A stretch of DNA of 64,000 nt, taken from assembly GCF_030689305.1 (NCBI RefSeq), contig NZ_JAUYVM010000002.1, positions 372,001 to 436,000 on the forward strand. Direction: 5' to 3'. Origin of the DNA: Vibrio penaeicida (GTDB taxonomy: Bacteria > Pseudomonadota > Gammaproteobacteria > Enterobacterales > Vibrionaceae). The position numbers and the translations under genes are program-made. Under the pieces are notes generated by a model. The model did no database searches. It was not told where the DNA came from and saw only the letters and a program-made list of their open reading frames with translations. Below, in pieces: positions 46,045 through 55,385 of the stretch. Each line of letters begins with the position of its first letter. The first letter of the stretch is position 1.

Positions 46045-47379
46045 ATGGCATCAACATCTCGTGCTCAATTTTCTTCTAAATTGGGCTTCATTATGGCAGC
46101 AGCGGGCAGTGCTGTCGGTTTAGGTAATATCTGGGGGTTCCCAACTCAAGCGGCCAGTAATGGTGGCGCGGTGTTTTTAATTACTTATCTTGTGATGGTT
46201 TTTGTGTTGGCGTGCCCTATGCTGATAGCAGAACTCACTATCGGTCGGTATGGTCAGTCCAACCCCATTCGATCTCTTAAAGCCGTTTGGCCAAACGGTA
46301 AGATGGGTGCAGCACTTTTAGGTGTTGTAGCAATGATGGCGGCATCCCTTATTCTCAGTTTTTACGCCATTATTGCAGGTTGGTTGTTTGGTGAGTTTGC
46401 TGGAAGTGCGTTGGAAATTGTGGGGCTAAATGAGGTCTCTACATGGCTAACAAGCTTTGGTGATAGCCGAAACCTGTTTCTAATGATCATGTTTATGATT
46501 GCAACCATGTATGTAGTAAGAAGCGGTGTTGCTAATGGTATTGAGCGTTGGTCTACCCGATTGATGCCTGTGCTGCTTGTCTTGTTTGTCGTGATGATAG
46601 GCTACATTCTTACTCAAGACGGCGCTTCTGAAGGGCTCAAAATGTACCTTGTTCCTGACTTCTCGCACTTTAACTCTGATTTAGTGGTGAGTGCGATGGG
46701 GCAAGCGTTTTTCTCATTGTCTTTGGGTGTTGCAACCATGATGGTGTACGGCTCTTACCTAAAGAAAGATACCAACATTCCTAAAACAGCTGTCCAGGTT
46801 TCCCTTGTCGATACAGGCATCGCTATTTGCGCTGGCTTGCTTGTTTTACCCGCGATGTTCGTAGCAAAACAGCATGGCGTTCAAATTTTTGATGATACTG
46901 GCGCTCTACTAAGCTCAGACACATTGGTGTTCACTGTGCTACCCGCAATGTTCGATACTATGGGTAGCTTCGGGATTGTAGCCAGCATGATGTTTTTCGC
47001 ACTTATGATGATCGCAGCACTAACATCATCCATTTCCATGTTGGAAGTTCCGGTTGCTTGTGCGATAGAAGAATTAAAGCAAACCCGTACTGCTGCCGTT
47101 ATATGGATAGGTGGAGTGATTACGTTAATCTCAGCGATTATCGTTCTAAACTTTGGTTCGCTATTTGGTTTAGTCGTACAGGCAACAACGGTGTACGCTC
47201 AGCCTATATTGGGTCTAGTTTGGGCACTGCTTGTTGGTTGGATTTGGCATAGAAATAAAGTACTTGAAGAAATACGTCAGGGTTACCCTGAAGTAGAGAA
47301 CTCGGTATTTTGGAAAATTTGGCCAATCTATGTACGAGTAGTTTGCCCTGTATTAATGCTTGTGGTGTTCTTTGCGTAG
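46045..47379 (+). CDS. Sodium-dependent NSS-family transporter, probably for an aromatic amino acid
   Basis: A 444-residue neurotransmitter:sodium symporter homologue with about 11 membrane helices, the common bacterial layout. The TM1 motif reads AAAGSAVGLGNIWGFPTQAA (about 18-37). Most members, LeuT included, have Arg in place of the Gly before FP; that Arg gates the extracellular side. The other halves, such as VSAMGQAFFSLSLGVATMMV, are intact. A perfect TyrR box at the promoter suggests uptake of tyrosine, tryptophan or phenylalanine; family plus operator support this, but no substrate residue is decisive. A terminator follows. Confidence 0.88.
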   Translation: MASTSRAQFSSKLGFIMAAAGSAVGLGNIWGFPTQAASNGGAVFLITYLVMVFVLACPMLIAELTIGRYGQSNPIRSLKAVWPNGKMGAALLGVVAMMAASLILSFYAIIAGWLFGEFAGSALEIVGLNEVSTWLTSFGDSRNLFLMIMFMIATMYVVRSGVANGIERWSTRLMPVLLVLFVVMIGYILTQDGASEGLKMYLVPDFSHFNSDLVVSAMGQAFFSLSLGVATMMVYGSYLKKDTNIPKTAVQVSLVDTGIAICAGLLVLPAMFVAKQHGVQIFDDTGALLSSDTLVFTVLPAMFDTMGSFGIVASMMFFALMMIAALTSSISMLEVPVACAIEELKQTRTAAVIWIGGVITLISAIIVLNFGSLFGLVVQATTVYAQPILGLVWALLVGWIWHRNKVLEEIRQGYPEVENSVFWKIWPIYVRVVCPVLMLVVFFA

Positions 47380-47419
47380 AAGATCACAGCTTAATTATAA
47401 GAATATTAGAAAACACTTC

Positions 47420-47444
47420 AGCCCTAGTCTCTAGGGCTTTTTTG
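47420..47444 (+). terminator. Rho-independent terminator after NSS transporter
   Basis: AGCCCTAG and CTAGGGCT form a perfect 8-bp stem with a TCT loop followed by TTTTTT. Confidence 0.9.
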
Positions 47445-47632
47445 TGTTCGAATATAAATCGAATGTCATATTGTTAATGCTGTAAGATACATTTCTAAAC
47501 GTAGAGGGGCTTTTGTACATCAACAACGCTTATTGAAACACTTCTTCTTACATATGATATGAGCTCTGCCATTTTTATTCTTTTTAGTTTTATTTTTTTA
47601 GGCTCTTACACTGGGCTTTTTAAGGACGTTCT

Positions 47633-49255
47633 ATGAATCTTTCAGTCAAGCAAAAGCTGTCGGCCGCTTTTGGCAGCATAATATTTTTAATGGCTATATC
47701 CGTTACAGTCGTCTTTTTCCAGGTGAAATCGGCTCACGATTTAGAAAACGCTATCCGCACAGACGATGTTCCGGGAATGGAGCTTTATCTTACCTTGATA
47801 GATGAATCTGGAGACATGCAGCGTGATGCTTTGAGAGTCATTCTAGGCGATAGCTCGGCGCAATCAGACTTTATTGATAATTACCGTCAATTTGAAAGTG
47901 CACTGAACAGCCTAGCGCAAATTGAAACGAGCTCCCAAGCGAAAAATACCGTTAATCAAATTAGAAATTTTGGCTCTGAGTACAAACGCTCAATAGAATC
48001 TCTGTTTCCTTTAGCAAGTCGCGAAGGGAATACAGCAGAGCAAATGAAAGACCTGTATGCCAAGAAAATGGCAATAGAATCGAAAACCATGGTTCCTATG
48101 GAAAAACTTCTAGACCGTGAATCAGCGGCAGAAAAAAGCGACGTGGAAAATGGTCTAAATACACTAAATGATTCTTTGTCATCAATGAGCAATACGATGA
48201 TGACGTTACTGGTAGTGGGTTCATTGATTGCTTTGGTTATAGCCTATCGTTTGTCTTCGTCTTTAACTGGTCGTATTGAGAAATTGGAAGTGGTTGCAAA
48301 GAGTATTGCGAATGGTGATCTTACATCTGATGAGATTGTAGATAACAGTGGCGATGAGTTATCAGACCTGGCTGATTCCATCAATGCGATGCAAGGTTCG
48401 TTGAAAACGCTTTTGACTTCTATTTCGCAGGTTAGTGAGCAAGTGGAAACCGTTACAACGGATCTTTCTCAGGTCACCACGTCTATTTCTCAGGGTGCGA
48501 CAGAACAAGCCGATAAGGCGAATTTGATCTCTACCGCGTCTGAGGAGCTCACCCTAACGATTGGTGAAGTTGCACAGCAAAGCGTCGCAACGGCAGACAG
48601 TGCTTCGCAATCTGGCGATGCCGCGGAAAGTGGACGCAATGTTATTTTAGAAATGGTTGGTAGTATCGAGAAAGCGTCAACTCAAATGGCTGAAATGTCT
48701 GTGAGCATGCGCGAGTTGAACGAGCACGGTGAGCAAATTGGTAGCGTGATCAAGGTGATCGAAGGTATTGCAGAGCAAACTAACTTGCTTGCGCTGAATG
48801 CCGCGATTGAGGCTGCTCGCGCAGGTGAGTCGGGTAGAGGCTTTGCTGTAGTAGCGGACGAAGTTCGTGCTCTAGCCGAGCGTACTACACAAGCAACCCA
48901 AGAAGTTTCAGAAATTATCCAGGCTATCCAGCAGGGTACACAGAAGGTGATGTCTTCTACTTATGACAGTGTTGAATTGGTTGAGAAGGGTGTCGAACAA
49001 AGCGCAGGTGCAGGAGCGGCTCTCGATCAGATAGTTGCAAGTGCGAATCAGGTACAGGGAATGATCGCTGCCATTGCAACCGCGACTGAAGAACAAACGG
49101 CCGTGACTCAAGAAATTGCAAACGACATCAGCACCATTAATGATATTTCTGCGAGCTCATTGCAATTAGTCGATCGTAGTGCACACGACGTAACAGGCTT
49201 AAGCGAGCGTGTGAATGAACTTAAGGGCTTGGTTTCGAAGTTTAAAATTTCTTAA
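47633..49255 (+). CDS. Methyl-accepting chemotaxis protein with four-helix-bundle sensor
   Basis: A 540-residue chemoreceptor. TM1 is at about 10-30, the periplasmic region of about 160 residues looks all-helical like a 4HB_MCP domain ([20 protein letters not shown]), TM2 spans about 189-208, and a HAMP domain follows. The signalling tip is [20 protein letters not shown] near 381-400. There is no CheR-docking pentapeptide; it ends VSKFKIS. The ligand is unknown. The gene stands alone on the plus strand, 254 bases after the transporter, and is followed by a degenerate tandem repeat. Confidence 0.9.
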   Translation: MNLSVKQKLSAAFGSIIFLMAISVTVVFFQVKSAHDLENAIRTDDVPGMELYLTLIDESGDMQRDALRVILGDSSAQSDFIDNYRQFESALNSLAQIETSSQAKNTVNQIRNFGSEYKRSIESLFPLASREGNTAEQMKDLYAKKMAIESKTMVPMEKLLDRESAAEKSDVENGLNTLNDSLSSMSNTMMTLLVVGSLIALVIAYRLSSSLTGRIEKLEVVAKSIANGDLTSDEIVDNSGDELSDLADSINAMQGSLKTLLTSISQVSEQVETVTTDLSQVTTSISQGATEQADKANLISTASEELTLTIGEVAQQSVATADSASQSGDAAESGRNVILEMVGSIEKASTQMAEMSVSMRELNEHGEQIGSVIKVIEGIAEQTNLLALNAAIEAARAGESGRGFAVVADEVRALAERTTQATQEVSEIIQAIQQGTQKVMSSTYDSVELVEKGVEQSAGAGAALDQIVASANQVQGMIAAIATATEEQTAVTQEIANDISTINDISASSLQLVDRSAHDVTGLSERVNELKGLVSKFKIS

Positions 49256-49260
49256 GTAGC

Positions 49261-49329
49261 CTTAGGTTTTCCAATGGCTTTGTTTCTCCAATAACTTGGG
49301 TTTTCTAATAGATTAGGCTCTCCTATAAC
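49261..49329. repeat. Degenerate 17-18 bp tandem repeat after chemoreceptor gene
   Basis: Units CTTAGGTTTTCCAATGG, CTTTGTTTCTCCAATAA, CTTGGGTTTTCTAATAGA and TTAGGCTCTCCTATAAC lie head to tail starting six bases after the stop codon, and a weaker fifth (CTAGGC...) follows. Confidence 0.65.
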
Positions 49330-49444
49330 CTAGGCTGGTAATTTTTCTAAGTTTGCAAACCAAGTAAGTTTGTAAGAGCTTATTGTATTTAATGGCTTCT
49401 TCTGTAGGAATCGCTATAATTCAGCGCCTGCGAAGGAGCCATTT

Positions 49445-50143
49445 ATGTTTGAAATCCTCTATACCCATCCCGATTTCCTCATTATTAATAAACACTTCGG
49501 TGTCAGTGTGCATAAAGATGACGGCGACGTTAGCTTGCCTATTGAGGTCGCAAAAGTATCAGGGGATGAACAGCTCTATCTTGTGCACCGCTTAGATAAA
49601 ATGACCTCAGGAATGCTCATTCTGGCAAGGCATGCCAAAGCAGCCAGTAAACTCTCATCACTGTTTGCGCAGCGTGAAATAGAAAAATTTTACCTAGCGA
49701 TTGGGGCAAAAAAGCCTAAAAAGAAGCAAGGTACGATTGTGGGTGATATGGAACGCTCTCGCCGATCCAGTTGGAAATTGATGGGCAGTAAAACTAACCC
49801 TGCTATTACACAGTTCTTTTCATCAGCTGGAGAAGTGGGAGAGCGGTTATTTTTATGTAAGCCTTATACAGGTAAAACTCATCAAATCAGAGTCGCGTTA
49901 AAATCGGTAGGCTCTCCGATTGTTGGTGATGATATTTACCATCCATCTTCTATTTCGGACCGCGGGTATCTCCATGCGTATGCGCTCAGGTTTACGTATG
50001 ATGACCATCTTTTCGAATTCCTCTGTAATCCTGCCGAACATGCTCACTGTGGCGAAAAATGGCAGTCACCAGTAATAAAAGAAGCCCTAGAGGCGTGGAC
50101 AACTCCTTGGAACCTAATATGGCCAACAGTGAAAACAAAATGA
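49445..50143 (+). CDS. RluA-family pseudouridine synthase (TIGR01621-like)
   Basis: A 232-residue enzyme that should convert a uridine in RNA to pseudouridine. VHRLDKMTSGMLILAR (about 48-63) carries the catalytic Asp, and KPYTGKTHQIRVALKSVGSP (about 141-160) is the RluA-family motif II. There is no S4 domain. It resembles the short TIGR01621 group whose target RNA is not established, as far as I know. GGAGCC precedes the start. Its stop overlaps the ATG of the next gene (ATGA), so the two RNA-modification genes form an operon. Confidence 0.88.
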   Translation: MFEILYTHPDFLIINKHFGVSVHKDDGDVSLPIEVAKVSGDEQLYLVHRLDKMTSGMLILARHAKAASKLSSLFAQREIEKFYLAIGAKKPKKKQGTIVGDMERSRRSSWKLMGSKTNPAITQFFSSAGEVGERLFLCKPYTGKTHQIRVALKSVGSPIVGDDIYHPSSISDRGYLHAYALRFTYDDHLFEFLCNPAEHAHCGEKWQSPVIKEALEAWTTPWNLIWPTVKTK

Positions 50144-51072
50144 AAACAGATTCTCTAACCCAGTTATGGGCTGCACTGGACTTAGCTATTGAGCAAACGC
50201 CTGATGAGGTAAGACGCTTGTTTCATGGTCGAGGTCGGTGTTGGGATGGGCTAGAGCAACTTACTGTAGATTGGCTACAGGGTCAGCTCGTTGTTCACCT
50301 ATTCAAATCTGTAGAGCCTGATTTTCTAAATGAACTGAAAGTTGGATTACTGGAATTAACAAATAACAAGGCGTACCTGCAACGCGGGCTGAATGCCATT
50401 TTGCTTCAGCACCGTTACCAAGATGGTGCGCCTTTTGAAGCGATTTGGGGCGAGCCAGATCTAAAACCGGTGGTGATGGAATCGGGGCTAAAGTATCAAT
50501 TGGAGCTGGGTAAAAACCAGAATTTTGGCTTATTCCTAGATATGCGTTTTGGTAGAGACTGGGTACGTGAGCGCGCAAAACACAAAAAGGTATTAAACCT
50601 ATTTGCCTATACTTGCGGGTTTTCAGTGGCAGCGATTGAGGGCGAAGCCGATCAAGTGGTGAATGTGGATATGGCGAAATCGAGTTTGAGCCGAGGCAGG
50701 GACAATCACAAACTTAATGGTCATAACCTGAATTCTGTTAGTTTTATGGGGCATGATATTTTTAAATCATGGGGGAAAATAAAGAAGTATGGACCTTATG
50801 ATATCGTAGTTATTGACCCGCCGTCATTTCAAAAAGGCAGTTTTGCGCTCACCAAAGACTACCAGAAGATTTTGCGCCGCTTACCCGATTTACTCACAGA
50901 GGGTGGGGAAGTGCTCGCTTGTGTCAATTCACCCAGCGTAAGCCCCGACTTTTTAGTTCAAGGAATGAAGAGAGAAGCGCCCGCTCTCACATACCAATAC
51001 CGACTAGACAATCCACCTGAGTTTAAAGACCGAGATGAAAACTCGAGTTTAAAAGCCATGGTATTTTCTTAA
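50140..51072 (+). CDS. RlmI/RlmK-type SAM-dependent methyltransferase
   Basis: A 310-residue class I methyltransferase of the Methyltrans_SAM group, related to 23S rRNA m5C/m2G enzymes. NFGLFLDMRFGRDWVRE leads into the SAM motif VLNLFAYTCGFSVAAIEG (about 145-162), and VVIDPPSFQKG is motif IV. I use the ATG at 50140, which overlaps the previous stop; the frame opens upstream inside that gene and other ATGs (50119, 50059) are possible. Substrate probably rRNA, based on family. It is convergent with the GGDEF gene. Confidence 0.82.
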   Translation: MKTDSLTQLWAALDLAIEQTPDEVRRLFHGRGRCWDGLEQLTVDWLQGQLVVHLFKSVEPDFLNELKVGLLELTNNKAYLQRGLNAILLQHRYQDGAPFEAIWGEPDLKPVVMESGLKYQLELGKNQNFGLFLDMRFGRDWVRERAKHKKVLNLFAYTCGFSVAAIEGEADQVVNVDMAKSSLSRGRDNHKLNGHNLNSVSFMGHDIFKSWGKIKKYGPYDIVVIDPPSFQKGSFALTKDYQKILRRLPDLLTEGGEVLACVNSPSVSPDFLVQGMKREAPALTYQYRLDNPPEFKDRDENSSLKAMVFS

Positions 51073-51110
51073 AACGTCGAATAGCGTGCGTCTAAATAAC
51101 GAATTCAGAT

Positions 51111-53054
51111 TTACTCACTACTGGGGAAAACGGCTCTGTTTTTCCCTGAACGTTTAGCTTCGTAAAGGTTTTTATCCGCTTTGCGAAAGCTATCATCGCT
51201 GTCGCAAAGCTCACTTGGAAGAGCTGGTTTGCTGACACCAATGGAGACAGTAATATCGAGCGCTCCAGCTTGCGTAAGAAAAGCTTCACTGTTGATGCAT
51301 TTCAACATAGCATTGATGCGAGTCTCTATGTGACTATCAGACCTCAATAACACCAAAAACTCTTCACCTCCCCAGCGGATAAGCAACTCAGCACTGGATA
51401 CAAGGCCGCTCAAGCGTTTAGCCGTTTCAATGAGTACTTCGTCTCCAACGTCATGCCCGAAGGTATCATTGACCGATTTAAAGTTGTCTAGGTCAAATAA
51501 GGCGATTTGATAATGTTGCTCTCGGCTTAAAATGTCGTCGCTAGTTAGTTGACGTTGGTAATGTCGCCGATTATGAAGCTTGGTGAGTTCGTCGATGTAC
51601 GATAGATCATGCAGTTCTTTGTTTTCATTCTTGATAAGAGAAGCTTTTCGCAAGGCGAAAATGATGAAGATTAAAGCAATAAAAATCCAAGTACAGGCGA
51701 TTTGAAATCGCAGTTTCTCTTTGGCCAATTGTGCAGCTCCCAGCTGGTTTTGAACATTCAGCAGGTCCTGTTCTTGCTTCATATGTTGAGTCACAAAAGC
51801 ATGTTCAAGGTCATAAACTTTACTCAATAGGTGATTTTTATCTTGTTCGTAGTACTGTTTATACATGAGCAGCGCTTTGCCCGTTTCTCCTAGCGCTTCA
51901 AGAATGTCAGCTTTCTTTTCATAGGCCTTAATCAACCAACGTTTATGGTTGATAGATGAGAATGTGACAATAGTATCCTCAATGGTGTACAGAGCTTCCT
52001 GATAGTCGCCTAATTTGAGTTGAGCTTCAGCTTTTTGAATCTGACATTGTCCCAATTGCAGTGGATATTTAAAGGACTCTGAATACTGAGAACAGGTGTT
52101 TGCTGCATTGATTGCTTGCTTATATTGTTTCGAGAAAACGTAGTATTGCGTATCGCCTTTTAATTTCAGAGTTTTCAAATTAGGGTTGGCATGTCTGTCA
52201 TCATAATACTTGAGTGATTCTTCGTAAGAAGCCGTCATGTTTTCTAGTTCATTTAATTTGGAGTAAATGAAGGCTTTGTTTAGATGAATCACCTGAAGAA
52301 CGCGATTGGCTTCTAACCCGTAAGGAATTGGGGAGTGTTGAGCTTTATCTAAATACTCTAGTGCTTTGGTCCACTTTTCAATGTGTAGGTAAAGTATGCC
52401 AATATTGTTATAAAATCGAATGAGATAACTGGTATCACCGATTCTATTCGACACCTCAATTCCTTTCATGAAGTAAGTTTGCGCATCCATTAATAGATTT
52501 TCTGCGTTACTGATGTAACCAGCGACGTTGTAAGCGCTCGGCAGTAAAAATAAAAAGTGATGACGCTTGGATTCTGAAATTGCTTGCTTAACTAGCTTAG
52601 ATGCTGTTGCTAAGTTACCCTGCCTACTGATCTCACTGCTTTTTTCTATCAATAGCTGGATCTTGAGCCAGTATAAATTTCTATTATTTGACAACTCTTC
52701 TAATCGCAAATTAATTGACTTTGTTAGTGCGGAATCTTTGTTATTAATCGCGTTGATACGCTGAGCAAGAGTAAAGTATGTGGACTCTAGCGCGGAAATC
52801 TCATTTTCTATTGTTTTTTCAAAAGCTAATAACGCTTGTTGCCCTTCTTTTGGGCGAGATTCCAACAGGTTAGTTATTTCTACTATTTTACGACCTGTCT
52901 CGGTTTTAGCGAGCTCATTTTTAGGGTGATAGACCTTGATCTGTGTATTAGATAGATTTTGAATACTTGGTTCGAAGAATATCACGTATACAGTGAGCAC
53001 ACTTAGTAGCATTAAACCCGAACAGGATATGAAGAACAATACGCCTTTTTTCAT
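51111..53054 (-). CDS. TPR-containing diguanylate cyclase
   Basis: A 647-residue membrane protein. An N-terminal helix (about 5-27) anchors it; residues about 100-430 are helical repeats of TPR type (for example YNNIGILYLHIEKWTKALEY). A second membrane helix at about 450-470 leads into a GGDEF domain (about 485-645) with active-site RWGGEEFLVLL, so it should make cyclic di-GMP. No RxxD inhibitory site is evident before the active site. TPRs in the periplasm suggest it senses a protein or peptide. It is flanked by the thiamine operon and the methyltransferase gene. Confidence 0.9.
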   Translation of the reverse strand: MKKGVLFFISCSGLMLLSVLTVYVIFFEPSIQNLSNTQIKVYHPKNELAKTETGRKIVEITNLLESRPKEGQQALLAFEKTIENEISALESTYFTLAQRINAINNKDSALTKSINLRLEELSNNRNLYWLKIQLLIEKSSEISRQGNLATASKLVKQAISESKRHHFLFLLPSAYNVAGYISNAENLLMDAQTYFMKGIEVSNRIGDTSYLIRFYNNIGILYLHIEKWTKALEYLDKAQHSPIPYGLEANRVLQVIHLNKAFIYSKLNELENMTASYEESLKYYDDRHANPNLKTLKLKGDTQYYVFSKQYKQAINAANTCSQYSESFKYPLQLGQCQIQKAEAQLKLGDYQEALYTIEDTIVTFSSINHKRWLIKAYEKKADILEALGETGKALLMYKQYYEQDKNHLLSKVYDLEHAFVTQHMKQEQDLLNVQNQLGAAQLAKEKLRFQIACTWIFIALIFIIFALRKASLIKNENKELHDLSYIDELTKLHNRRHYQRQLTSDDILSREQHYQIALFDLDNFKSVNDTFGHDVGDEVLIETAKRLSGLVSSAELLIRWGGEEFLVLLRSDSHIETRINAMLKCINSEAFLTQAGALDITVSIGVSKPALPSELCDSDDSFRKADKNLYEAKRSGKNRAVFPSSE

Positions 53055-53197
53055 TTAAGCTCAGTTTCCAAGTGACCAAAGCGTTGAAATGTTACTATGC
53101 CAACCATGCACTTACAACATTATGAACGGTATGTGTGTTCTCTCTAGATTGAATGTTCTCTTGAAGCTCAAATTTGACTCAATTCTCATCTGTCTTC

Positions 53198-53824
53198 TTA
53201 TTTTTGTGCAGAAAGAATGTTGGAAAGAAGATTCTCAGCAGCAATTTTTGGGCTTGGTGCATGACATATCGCAGAGACTAAAGCAATGCCGTGGACCCCA
53301 GTGGTCACAACATCCAATAGATTGGATTCATTGATCCCGCCAATCGCAACGGTTGGAAATGGGCTGCCTTTTACGGCATGAACTAATCCTTCAATTCCCC
53401 ATTCGTACTTTACGTCAGACTTTGTTGGCGTTGAAAAAATGGCACTGATTCCGAGGTAATCGACAGGCAACATTTTTGCTTCTTCGAGCTGCGATTTGCT
53501 TTCCACTGATAATCCTAAAATTTTGTTTTCACCAAGCAGTTTTCGGGCAAGGGTTGCTGGCATATCGGATTGACCGAGGTGAACACCATCGGCATCGACC
53601 GCAAGTGCCACATCCACTCGATCATTTATAATAAGTGGAACTCCCGTACCAGCAAGTATCGACTTTGCGCACAAGGCTCTTTCTATAAAAGCGTGGACAT
53701 CCCCATGCTTCTCCCGCACTTGTACCATAGTGACACCACCTTTTACGGCTTCAGTCAGTACTGATGAAAACGTATCGATGTCCTGTTTATCGTCTGTGAC
53801 TAGGTAGAGTGTGTAGGGGCTCAT
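53198..53824 (-). CDS. thiE: Thiamine-phosphate synthase
   Basis: A 208-residue TIM-barrel enzyme that joins HMP-pyrophosphate to thiazole phosphate. VQVREKHGDV (about 35-44), PLIINDRVDVALAVDADGVH (about 64-83) and HLGQSDMPATLARKL are family signatures with the pyrophosphate-binding Arg, Lys and Asn; the late AIGGINESNL loop binds phosphate. It is last in the thi operon and lies 88 bases after thiM behind an internal terminator. Confidence 0.95.
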   Translation of the reverse strand: MSPYTLYLVTDDKQDIDTFSSVLTEAVKGGVTMVQVREKHGDVHAFIERALCAKSILAGTGVPLIINDRVDVALAVDADGVHLGQSDMPATLARKLLGENKILGLSVESKSQLEEAKMLPVDYLGISAIFSTPTKSDVKYEWGIEGLVHAVKGSPFPTVAIGGINESNLLDVVTTGVHGIALVSAICHAPSPKIAAENLLSNILSAQK

Positions 53825-53864
53825 GTCGTATCCTCGATGAGTTTGGTGAGTACAATGAGATATG

Positions 53865-53888
53865 AAAAAGCGCTGCTAGTACAGCGCT
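53865..53888 (-). terminator. Internal terminator between thiM and thiE
   Basis: On the minus strand AGCGCTG and CAGCGCT form a perfect 7-bp stem with a 6-base loop, followed by TTTTT. It lies inside the thi operon, so thiE may be expressed at a lower level. Confidence 0.7.
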
Positions 53889-53912
53889 CCTAAGTGAATG
53901 CCCATTTTTTAG

Positions 53913-54698
53913 CTATGACAATTTAAGCCGTTCGATCAAAGTTGCTTCATCGAGTTGATAAAGTGTATCCAGTAATGAAACTTGCAAGCTACCAGGTCCT
54001 GCAGCGTTTTCTGCTGCTATTTCACCTGCAACACCTAAGACGGCAGCCGCTGATAACCCAGTTTCATCGCCTATGGCTGCAAAAGCACCGGTTAATGCGC
54101 TCATGGTACAGCCCATTCCCGTTACGTACGGCATCATTGCGTGACCATTTGATAGCGTGTAGATCATAGAAGGAGTGACCACGTAATCTATCTCCCCAGA
54201 CACCACAACGTTGCAGTTTAACGCCTTAGCTAAGTGATTTGAGGCACCAATGGCTGTGTCACTGCTATCCAGTGCATCAACACCTTTGCTCTGCGCCTGC
54301 TCACCAGCCATGGCGATGATCTCTGAAGCATTTCCACGTATGATCAGTTTTTCAGCCGATTGAGCTAGCTCGCGCGCGATTTTAGTTCGAACGGTGCTTG
54401 CACCACATCCGACTGGATCAAGAATGACGACTTTACCGTTTTTGTTTGCTTGCTCGACCGCATACTGCATACGCGGAATCCAAACGCTGTCTAGTGTGCC
54501 GATATTGATGACTAGTGCACCACAGAATGTCATCATTTCTGCTAGTTCTTCACGAGAATGCGCCATTATTGGCGACGCACCAATGGCGAGCAGTGCGTTT
54601 GCCGTATTGTTCATCACCACATAGTTAGTGATATTTACGACGAGAGGCTTATTGTCTCTCACGGCACTGAGTGCTTTTGCTATGTCCTGAGTATTCAT
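53913..54698 (-). CDS. thiM: Hydroxyethylthiazole kinase
   Basis: A 261-residue ribokinase-fold enzyme that phosphorylates the thiazole moiety for salvage. [20 protein letters not shown] (about 21-40), [11 protein letters not shown] (about 94-104) and [18 protein letters not shown] (about 190-207; G-C-T catalytic loop) are typical. Its start overlaps the tenA stop by four bases. Confidence 0.95.
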   Translation of the reverse strand: MNTQDIAKALSAVRDNKPLVVNITNYVVMNNTANALLAIGASPIMAHSREELAEMMTFCGALVINIGTLDSVWIPRMQYAVEQANKNGKVVILDPVGCGASTVRTKIARELAQSAEKLIIRGNASEIIAMAGEQAQSKGVDALDSSDTAIGASNHLAKALNCNVVVSGEIDYVVTPSMIYTLSNGHAMMPYVTGMGCTMSALTGAFAAIGDETGLSAAAVLGVAGEIAAENAAGPGSLQVSLLDTLYQLDEATLIERLKLS

Positions 54699-55372
54699 AT
54701 TTTTCCGTCCTTGATCGCATTCAGCCCTTGTTGCCAGAATGCCACTTCCATACGGGTTGCGGTTTTAAACACTTGAATTAGGTTTTTGCCGCGAGGGCTA
54801 TCTAGTTCTACTTCTGATAAAAGTTTATCAATGGTTTTTGTACCTTGGGCGACGCTTTGTTGGAATTCTTCTCCGCCATATAGTTGAATCCAGCTGGCGT
54901 AGGGATTTCCTTCTATTTTTGTTGCAGGATCATTCAACAGTAGTCGACCGATTTCCGTATACCCAATAGAGCAAGGTGCAAGAGCCGCATACAAATCGAT
55001 GAGATCGCCTGTCATTCCTGCATCTAACACATAACGAGTGTAGGCGACGGTGCCGAAATCTTCCGCTTCTGCTTCCAAGTCGGTTTCGCTTAGTCCCCAT
55101 TCCTTACAATACGAGACATGATGAGCGATCTCTGAATCTAGAAGTGCGTGAACACTGGGTAGCGCGTCCCGCATGTCTTTTAAGGTTCTCGCTTTGTAAA
55201 TAGCCAATGCGTATGCGCGAGCATACTGTTTTAGGAACAGAAAATCTTGCTTCAAATAGTGTAAATAGCAAGGTTGTTCAAGCGAACCGCTTGCTAGTTG
55301 CTGAACAAATGAATGCTTGGTGTATTCTTCCCAGTCGCTGCGGCACGCTTGGATCAAATCTTGATGATTCAT
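54695..55372 (-). CDS. tenA: Aminopyrimidine aminohydrolase (TenA-type thiaminase II)
   Basis: A 225-residue TenA-family enzyme that hydrolyses aminomethyl-HMP (or thiamine) to [23 protein letters not shown] (about 37-56) and [15 protein letters not shown] (about 130-144) carry the conserved acid and the catalytic Cys. With thiD and the ABC transporter it forms a pyrimidine salvage branch. Start 13 bases after the binding protein stop; stop overlaps thiM. Confidence 0.93.
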   Translation of the reverse strand: MNHQDLIQACRSDWEEYTKHSFVQQLASGSLEQPCYLHYLKQDFLFLKQYARAYALAIYKARTLKDMRDALPSVHALLDSEIAHHVSYCKEWGLSETDLEAEAEDFGTVAYTRYVLDAGMTGDLIDLYAALAPCSIGYTEIGRLLLNDPATKIEGNPYASWIQLYGGEEFQQSVAQGTKTIDKLLSEVELDSPRGKNLIQVFKTATRMEVAFWQQGLNAIKDGKI

Positions 55373-55385
55373 AGTGATACCTCAA

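Noticed and set aside
50059..50139. N-terminal extension of the methyltransferase
   Set aside because: It overlaps the pseudouridine synthase gene; the ATGA overlap at 50140 is the more usual arrangement.
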